Assembly (NCBI GenBank): GCA_016180065.1
Contig: JACPBY010000003.1
Span: 1-63,782 of the forward strand
DNA length: 63,782 bases
Direction: 5' to 3'
From: Candidatus Woesearchaeota archaeon
GTDB lineage: Archaea; Nanobdellota; Nanobdellia; Woesearchaeales; UBA10216
Below are positions 33,642 through 43,000 of this stretch, piece by piece (within the stretch, counting starts at the first letter, position 1; each line of letters begins with the position of its first letter). The translations under genes were made by a program, and so were the position numbers. The notes beneath the pieces were generated by a model. The model saw only the letters and a program-made list of their open reading frames with translations, searched no databases and was not told the DNA's origin.

Positions 33642-34025
33642 TTATTGCCGGATAATCATGGCGTTTATTGCGCCTTCCTGGCCCGGCCTGTTCGTGACTT
33701 TGGCCTTTCCAAGCTCTGTGTCAATGATTGCGCCTTTAGTGATTATGTTGGCCCGGGTAAAGTAGCGGTTTGCGGGGTTGTTGCTGACAGTCTTGATTTT
33801 TGCAACAGCATACTTCTTCGTTGCAGGGTCGTAAACATTGGCAACAGCAGCACGAAGGAGCCTGAGCTTTACAGCGCCGCCAGTCACCCTGTCTGCCCGT
33901 GCCTTGCGCTCATTGCCCAGCTTTGTCATTACCGGCTGGGAGCCTTTGTCATAAAGCCTCTTCTTCCTGTGGCGCTTTTTCAGCCCGCCAGAGGGCTTGA
34001 CCAATGACCTTCCCTGAGTTATCAT
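33642..34025 (-). CDS. rps8e: 30S ribosomal protein S8e
   Basis: The 127-residue protein matches archaeal S8e: QGRSLVKPSGGLKKRHRKKR, VTGGAVKLRLLRAAVANVYDP and NPANRYFTRANIITKGAIIDT followed by the TNRPGQEGAINAMIIRQ end. Full length. It is the first gene of a short minus-strand run; the giant protease gene lies just upstream in the same orientation (52-base gap), probably as a separate transcript. Confidence 0.97.
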   Translation of the reverse strand: MITQGRSLVKPSGGLKKRHRKKRLYDKGSQPVMTKLGNERKARADRVTGGAVKLRLLRAAVANVYDPATKKYAVAKIKTVSNNPANRYFTRANIITKGAIIDTELGKAKVTNRPGQEGAINAMIIRQ

Positions 34026-34077
34026 TTTAGCAGGAAGGCAGCAACTGCAGCTGCTTTATTAAGGTTTCGATTTGCGG

Positions 34078-37000
34078 TTACCAACACCGGACCTTCCTGC
34101 TTTCGCATTCCTCTCTCGTAGGGAATCTGCTGTAGTAAGCCCAGCTGTATTCCTCAGCCCATGCCCGGTATGTTTCGTTGTACTTCACCATGACAGGGAA
34201 ATCTATTTCGTTGTTCCTCTCGTCAAGCTCAGCAAGAGAGCTGTTCGCATCCAACACTAAAGTTGCGTTGTTAAAGCTGGAGTAAGGGATGTAGCTGTAC
34301 ATGAACACAGGGTATTCCTGCCATGGCTTGATTCTCGGAATAAATGCCCTCAGATAGGACCGGTTGTTAAGATACCACACCGCAAGCGTTGGGGGAGTGT
34401 CGTTCTTGCCGACATTTGTTATTCTGCCATAATACAAAATTCTCATGGTTATGGAAGCGTTGAAAAGATCCCACTGGGAAATCTCCCCCGAACTGGTATC
34501 ATACGCCTTAAACATCATCCAGCTTGTGGCAAGGTCAGGCCTGCACCCCTCATTGACTTCGCCGTCACAGTCGTCATCATCCCATGTGCCGCAGTCCTCA
34601 GCAACAGCTTCGACATCATTAACGCACCCGCCCCACCCGCCCCACTGGTAGTCAACGCCGCATGCCCTGCTCTTTGTGCCCTGCCGGCATTTGCCAACTG
34701 CTAAGCCGCATGGTGAAGTATTGATGCTTTCAGGCTTGCAGGCCTGCGTGTCCTGAACCACAACATCGACGGCATCAACTACGCTCCAGGTTACAGGGTC
34801 ATCAGCATCACTGTCGGTAACATAAATGAAAAACTTGTGGACTTTGCTGCCGTCGCCATCAGTCCAGTTCGGGACAAAGCGGTAAGTGCTTGATCTTGAA
34901 ACGAGCCTGCTGTCACTGAACCATGCGTATCTCAGGCTGTCTCCATCAGGGTCAAAAGCGTCAGCTTTTAACAGCTTGGCTTCGCCTTCATTGGCAAAGT
35001 TCCCTTCCGGCTCAAGCTTTATTTTCAATTCAGGCAGCCTGTTCACGTCAACGACTGTAATGTTCACCTGCTCCGAGCTGCTCTGCAGGCTGTCAGAAAC
35101 CGTGAACATCACCTTGTAGCTGCCTGTCGCTTTTTCAAAGCTTGAAGTCACTGCCTGGTCAAACGCTGGCGTCCATGCAAAACTGCCATCGCTGCCCAGT
35201 AAAGCCCCGTCCGGAAGGTTGCTGGCAGTAAAAGCAAGCGCATCAGACTCTGCATCAAAGGCTGCAATGCCAAATTCCAAAGTCTCGTTCTCCTTAACAG
35301 TCCTGTTGCCAATGGCTTGCAGCGCAGGAGCCGTGTTGCAAACCTTCTCTTCATCAACAGAGCCGTCGCAGTCGTTATCCTTTTCGTCGCACCATACGAT
35401 GCAGCTGTTTTCGTTTGGCTTTGAGTTCAATGAGCAGAATTCCTCCTTAACCACATAGCTGCTTCCGTAGTTCGTGCTGCCGCACCCTGGCCACTGCCCT
35501 GAGCCTGTGCAGGTCTCAAAAGAGCTGGCGCACACTCCCAGCTGCTTCGGGCAAAGCCTTGCCTGGGCTGGGCCGCACTCCAGAGTATCATGGACCGTCA
35601 ATGAAAACGCCTCTGATGTGGTTGACGTGGAATCGCTGACAAGCAATTCAATGGCATATTCGCCGCTGCTGTCATACTGCGTTGAGAATTCAAGGACAGG
35701 CTCTTCTGAAACTGTCACGCCGTTGACTTTCCACTCCACTGAAAGTTCATCGCCATCAGAGTCTTCAGTCGCGGTGGTGAATGTTTTTGTTTCCCCTTCA
35801 TCCATGACCAGCTCAGGCGGGTCAATCAGTATCAGCGTTATCTGCGGAGGCCTGTTGACGTTCAGCACTGTGATGTTGAACTCACCATAAGCTGGCAGAA
35901 AGCCGTCAGCAGCAATAAGCAATACCCTGTAATCCCCTGCCTGCTCAAAGGTCGGCGTCCATGAGAACTCGTTGCCTGCCTCGCCAAATTCCGCGCCTTC
36001 AGGAAGCGTTGCCTTTACCACAACACCATCTCCATCAGGGTCGGAAACTCCAATAGCCAGCTTCATGGCCGAATTTTCCTTGCCTGTAAGGTTGTAAATG
36101 CCTGCAAGCTGAGGGGGCCTGTTCACGTTCAGGACAGTGATGTTAACCTCTGCATTGGCAGAAAGCACACCATCGTTGAAACTGAACCTGACTGTGTAAT
36201 CGCCAGCCTGGTCAAACGTGGGCGTCCACACAGCTTCAAATATGCCTTCATCAAATTGAAAACCGTCCGCCATTCCTGCGTCAATGCTGCCGCCCATTAC
36301 CCTGTCCCCATCCGGATCAGTGACGCCCAGCCTGAACTTCAGCAGTGAGTTCTCATTCACCGTCTGGTTTTCAATAGGCGCTATAAGAGGCGCCCTGTTG
36401 GTGTTGCCAATTGTTATGTTTATCTCCCCGTAACCGGATGCAAGCCCGTCTGAAACAGTGAAAATCACGCCGTAATAGGTGCCTGCCTGCTCAAAACCAG
36501 GAGTCCATGCGAAAGATGCTGTGGAGTTGTCAAAGCCTGCTCCCTTTGGCAGTCCTGTCGCGTTCGTTGTAAGCAAGTCATTGTCAGGGTCTGACGCTGC
36601 AGCCGTAAACTGAAGCTGTTCGTTTTCCTTTGCAGTTATATTCGCCAAGTTTGTAAACACAGGCACCCTGTTGACGTTAACAACTGTAAGGTTAATATCC
36701 GCAATTGCCGTGTCCTGGCTGTCATCTGCTGTAAACCTCACAGCATATAAGCCTGCATGCTCGAAGCCAGGCGTCCAGGAAAACTCGCTTCTGGCCGCGT
36801 CAAATTCCGCTTCTGCCAGCTGCCGAGGCACGTGCGCAACAAGCTGAAGCACGTCACCGTCAGCATCTGAAGCGTTTGCAAAAAAAGCAAGCGCAGAGCT
36901 CTCATATACGCTCTGGTTTGTCAGATTCTCAAACCTGGGGGGCCTGTTGACGTTAACAACCGTGACGTTTACAAACTCGTTGGCTGAAAGCTGGCCGTCG

Positions 37001-40000
37001 CTTGCAGTGAACCCGATGGCGTAAGTGCCGCTGTCTTCAAAGGTTGGCGCCCATTTGAATTCCTTTGTTGAAGAGCTGAATTGTGCGTTCGCGAGCCTTT
37101 CAGGCATGTTGGCAAACAACTGCGCCAACGAGTCGCCATCCGGATCGGCTGCGCTTACTGTGAAGCTCAGCGTGGCGTCCTCCATTACCGTTTTGTTGCC
37201 AACTGTTTCAAACACTGGCGCCCTGTTGACATTGGCAACTGTTATGTTTATGGTTTCGTAATCAAATGCAAAGCCGTCGGAAACTTTGAACGTCACCGTG
37301 TAAATTCCCGCCTGTTCAAAGTCCGGAGTCCAGTCGAAAATATTGGACGTGTTGCTATACCACGCGCCGGCAGGCAGGTTTGTCGCGTTAAACACAAGCG
37401 GGTTGCCATCGATATCGAAAGCATAAGCTGTAAACAGAAGCTGTTGCCCTTCATTCACGCTCTTGTTACCGATGCTTTGCAGGACTGGAGCAGTATTGCA
37501 TACCCAGTTCTCATCAATTTGCCCGTTGCAGTTGTCATCAAAGCCGTTGCACACCTCTGCAGCAGCAGAATTTATTAAAGAATCGCCGTCATTGCAATCG
37601 CTGCCGCCGCTGCAGCCGACTGGAAGGTAGGTGTCCAGGTCGGCGTCAATGCACTGCTCAAGGACTGCCGAGTGCCTCAGCCCGTAAACCTGGTACTGGC
37701 CTGTTTCCTTAATGTACTGGCAGAACAGGGGCTCACACTCTTCAGGCGGGGGCGGGGGCTGATTGTTTGAACTGGCACACGCCCAGCCTGGCCTGCCATA
37801 TGGCGGGCCAGCAGATGGAAAGCCGCATTCGACAACGCTCTCTCCTTCGCCGCTGCAGCCGGCTGTAACCTCGCCAACATTTAACACCTCAAAGTCTTTC
37901 ACGCAAACAGCATTTGAGCCTGAAACAATCCTGTCAACAAACACCTGCTTTGTCCTGCCCTTCAGGTCAAGGCCCCTGACCATTGTAAACCCTTTTTCGC
38001 TTCCGCTGCTCTCTTTCTCTATCACCACATTCCTCAGCGAAACATTGCCCTTGCTGAAATTGAACAAGAACTGAACCAGCGGCTTGTCGCTGTTGTTTAT
38101 CCTCACCATTTTGGACTTTTTCTGCGGGTCGTTCCTGTCCTCTTCAACCTCAATTTTGACGTTTTTGCCCTCACCGATTATGCCGACATCATCAGCATTG
38201 CCAATCAGGTCGTCCTCATCATCCTTTACTCCGTCGTTGTCATTGTCATCATCAATGCAGTCTGCCTTGCCATCACTGTCCACATCTCCAAAAGCCTCGT
38301 CTGCCTGGCCATCGCAGTCGTTATCAAAGCCGTCGCAGCTCTTTTCGCTTATCTCGTATTTGCTGCTGTAAGCGAGGTAGTCCGCTGCGTTGCAGCCCGG
38401 CCATTTCCCCTTGTCGCTGCAGGTTTCAGCGCTGCCTTTGCACACTCCGAGCTGCAGCGGGCAGGACAGCATGCCCTTCAGTGGCTCGCAGTCCATGGTG
38501 TCCAGCACCACCAGCAAAAACTCAGCCCTTGTTTCTGCCTGTCCGTCGCTGACAATTATGGTCAGGTTGTAATCCCCGCTTTCGTTGTATTTCGGGCTGA
38601 AGCTGAACTTGTTCGTTGTTGAGACAACTGTGCCGTTAAGCAGCCACATGTACGAGATAGGGTCGCCATCAGGGTCTGTGGCGAGGATGCTGAAGTTCTT
38701 GGTTTGCCCTTCCTTCACGGTTATTTTCGTGGCCAATGCAACAAATTCGCTTGCATCCTGGCTTTCAACCGCCAGGCTATCCAGAGATGGAGCAGCGTTT
38801 GCACTGACCACCACCATCGCGGTGGCTGATGCGCTCAAGGCGCCGTCAGAGACAGTCACATTAACAGGGAAAATGCCAGCATCACCGCCACTGGTTTGCC
38901 ACTCAAAAAACGCTATGGCAGAATCAGTTGTCATGTGGCACAGCCCTGAACAGCCCTCGCATGCAGGCGGAAGCTCGCAAAGCTGCTTCACATCAGGGCA
39001 TGGAAGCCCCATAATCCCGCCGCATTCAGCAGCAAGCTGGCCTTGCACACCGTCTGGTGTTCTCCGGATAAACCTGCTGTCATTGGCTGTGAACGCAAGC
39101 TGGCTCTTGTCCGTGTCTGCATCCCTTGCTTCCACCCTGATTACAGCAGCCTTTCCCTCCCTGACTTCCAAGCTGCCGCTTAATCCAAGAATAGCAGGAA
39201 GATAAGAAACATCAAGCACAGTGACGTTGGCAACGCCTGAGCCAACAGACTCCGCATCATAGGCAAAAAGCTCTGCCTCATATTGGCCGGAATCATCAGG
39301 GTCAGTTTGCCATGTGAAAGTGCTGCCTTGTGAAGGCCCGAATCTTGCGATGGGGCTGGCATTAATCATAATGCCATCGCCCATTACAAGCCCCCTGCTG
39401 CCGGAGCTGAACACAACAGGCAGCCTGCACATGCCTGCTGGAGAATCAGCAGCACAGCTGGCAAACAGCCCATCGCCTGCAGCAAGGCTGAAACTGGCTC
39501 TCGCAGCATAGTCAAGCGTTCCCGGCTCTGCAAAGCCGGTTATCGCACTGCCAGCGCCCAGCTCCACCTTGACATCTGATGGGTAGGCCTGTGTAGCAAG
39601 GCTGGAAGCCAGCTCCCACAAGCCATCACCTGCCTTTCTGAACCAGTAATATTCGAGCGCAGGCTCCCCGGCCTGTGCCGGCTCAAATGCCTGCCTGCGC
39701 CTTGTGAATACCCCTGAGTTTGCCGTTCCCTGCTGCAGGACTTGCGCATCAGACCACGTTGCACCGGAATCAAAGGATTCAGCATAGTAGATGTTGCCGT
39801 CGCTTCCATCAAAAAACGCCTGCAATGCTCCTGTGCCGCTATCAACCCTTATCTTTGGATGCATGTAAGCTACAGAATCGGAAGCTGCAATGCTTTTCTG
39901 GCTCACTATCGCGGAGCCTTCAGTGCTTGCCTTTGCGTAGTAAATTCTCTGCAGGGAATCGCCGGCAAGCTTTCCTGCAGAAACAACATGCGCCATGAAT

Positions 40001-43000
40001 GAGCTGTCATAAGCAATATCAGGCGCGCCTTCGTTGTCCTCAGCAGACGATGAGGCGAAGTTGAGCACATTCGCATCGTGAAAACCCGAGCACAGCCGTG
40101 ACAGGTAAATGCCTGCTCCTGACTTGAAAGCTGCTGCTGTGGCGCAATTCGCCTCAACAGGCATCACAGCTACGGAAGCATGCCCGCTGCCCAGCACCTT
40201 GCCTGAGAACTGCTGCTCATTGGCCCATGAATCTGTGCCTGAGCTGTAGTCCTGGGAAAAGATTGCTGCAACAGTCAGGTCGCCTGCCGGCTTTGCATAA
40301 AAAACCCTTAAGTCTGAATCTGCCTCAAACGAAGTGCCAAGGAGAGGAGCCCTGCAGCCAAGCATGTAAGTGTTCCCAGCATCACGGATGGAATTTTCCG
40401 TGCCGAAAGTGCCGCTGCCCCTGTAATACTCAGCGTAACTGAGCCGGGTGCACGTGAGCGCCCACAGGCGCTGGCCGTTCGCCACCTCATAGAAGAGCCA
40501 AAGCCGCTCACCATCCGATGCCATGCCAAAAGCTGGCTTGCCTTCCAGCCCAATGGTTTTGCCTTGAAGGCCTGAATCAGCGACGTCAGCAGCGAAACTC
40601 CAAGTTGCGCCGCCATCTGCAGACTTGTAAAGCCTGTAAATGCCAGACTCAAGCGCCATCACGTAAAGGCTTCCGTCAGACAGCCTGACAACCTTGTCGC
40701 CGCCACCATTAGCTGCGCCATTGGCATCCCCAGAAGCAATGGCGCCAGCAAAGCCCACGCCTTCAACCTCAAGGCTTATGTTTGTGAATGGCGTTTTCTT
40801 TGGCACGTCAAGGTATGCGGTTGCCGAGCCCTTTCCCGGAAATGCAAAAAATTTGGCAGCACTGCCATCGCTAAACGCGTTCTGCACCTTACGCCGTATT
40901 GCGGCGCCGAACTCAAGCAGGCCATTATCAGCGTCAGTGGCGTTAATGGCTATTACTGCGCTCTCGCCTTCATTAACGGTCACGTTGGTTATATTTGCTA
41001 TTGCCGGAGCCCTGTTCGGCCTGTCCAGCAGCCACTGCACGGTATTCAGGACAAGCTTTTCCATGAGCGCAGCTTCTGTTACGCCGTCAACAGAGAATGA
41101 ATAGTAAGCAGTCTTGTATGGTGAAAGTTCAGCATACGGCATGGTTCTTGCGGTTATTGCTGCCTTGCCGCTCTGCCACTCCGCAGCAGCTTCACCATCA
41201 ACAGCTTCAACATTGTCAGGATATGGCGATTTTTCCCTGCTAATGGCAAGCGAGGATATGCCTGCAGTTATCTGATGCCCTTTCAGGACAAGCGCCTCAG
41301 CTGAACTGTCAGCAAGCAGCACATCAGTGTCAAATGACGCGGCTGAAATTCCTGCAAACCGGCTGTTGCCAGCATTGTCCATGCCAATGTCAGAGCCTTC
41401 CAGCAGCAGCCCGCCATTATAATTTTCAATGGCTGCAAAATCATCGCTGCCGAGGGTGCCGTTGAAGTAGTCTCCCGCTGTCCACACAACAGCCTTGTAG
41501 CTATTAAGTTCGCCGGCAGATGGTGCGCCCTGTGCTTTCTCATCCCACACTCCAGCGCAGTAGCCGGCATTCCTCAGTATGCCCAGAAACTCGTCAGCGC
41601 TGCTGGGCTCGGCAGTAGAGAAAAAGCCTCCATCATTGTCATCAACCACAAGAACCTTCTCCCTGCTGCAGAGGTAAAATGTTTGCAAGAGCTCATTATT
41701 TGATTCGTTATACTCCTCTACGCTTATTTCAGGATCCAGGACAAACCTGGCGCTGTGCACGCCCTTTTCAGAATTAAGCGCAAAATCAAGCTGCTTTGTC
41801 TCGTCAACGCCAATCTCAAAGCTATTGCTTGCGGCTTCTTTGCCATTAAGGTATGCCTTTATTCCGGATGCTGCTGCCGTTCCCCCAAGGTTGGAAACGT
41901 TCACTGCAACGCTTAATGCCCCGGATGAAGCGTCAAAGCTGTAAGACAAACCGGAGAACAGCAGGTCAGGCAGCCGGGGATAAACTGTAACCGTGAAATC
42001 ATTCACGTTATTGACATAGTTGCGCTCAGCCAGCAGAAAATCGCTTCCTGCAACAATCCTCAACGAGTGCTTCCCTGAAGGCAGGCTGAGCTGGAAAGGG
42101 TAGCTGTAAGCGCCATCAGCCCAAGTGGACAGGTCAAGCCCGCCTTCCTTTGCCAGGGCGCCACCTGCATAAACGCTTATTTTCGGCGCTGCCGCCAAAG
42201 CCGCATTGCTCTTAATTGAAGCTACAAAGGATGACATCTCATTTTCCACCAGCAAGCCATGCTGCAGATTGCTGGCTGAGATGTCATTGCTGCCCTCGCC
42301 AACCAGCCAGCGAACAGCACTTGACGCCAGTGCAGACGATGCAGCTTCGCCAAGCGCGTTTATGTAAAACGGCATAAGCAGTGACTTCAGGCTCCCATCC
42401 TCAGACTCATACGCAACAACCGCAGACCCCCGGATATCCGTGCCATTCCACTTTGCAAGCTCAACACTGCCGTTATAAGGCAAAACAGCATCAGGGAAAG
42501 GGTCTTCAGAAAGATTGAACGGAACAGGCCCAGCCATCCAGCCTACGGAAGGATGGGGCATAGACTGAGTAATGTTAAGGCTGCCAGGTGCAGCAGACGA
42601 TGAGGCTGTAAACTTCATGTCCTGCCCGAGCGTTGCATGCAGGACTGTGCGCATAAGCTCATCATTGCCATGCCTGAATGCAACATCACTGCCCTCAACA
42701 GCAACCCTGCCCTTTTTGCTGTAGTAACCAGCCAGCGCTGCTGCATCACTGCCATCAATGTTTGCCAAATCAGTGCCTGTCGTCCACACAACAGCATCAA
42801 ACAGCTCCATATACCCTGCTGGAGGAGTGCCGCTGACAGCCTTATTGAGCACGGCAAGGCATACGCTGCCCAGCTGAGATGCTGCATCCTCAAACGAGGA
42901 CTTTGCCTCATAAGCCTTTGCGACCAGAAGCTTCCTGCCGGAGCAGCTTGTTGCGTTGAACTGCAACTGCCCGCTTTCGGCGCAATTATCAAAGGCGTCG

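Noticed and set aside
35850..37500. Regularly spaced repeats of about 270 bases that could suggest a CRISPR-like array.
   Set aside because: They are diverged, in frame within a giant gene and encode Ig/cadherin-like domains; no short identical repeats with unique spacers are present anywhere in the window.
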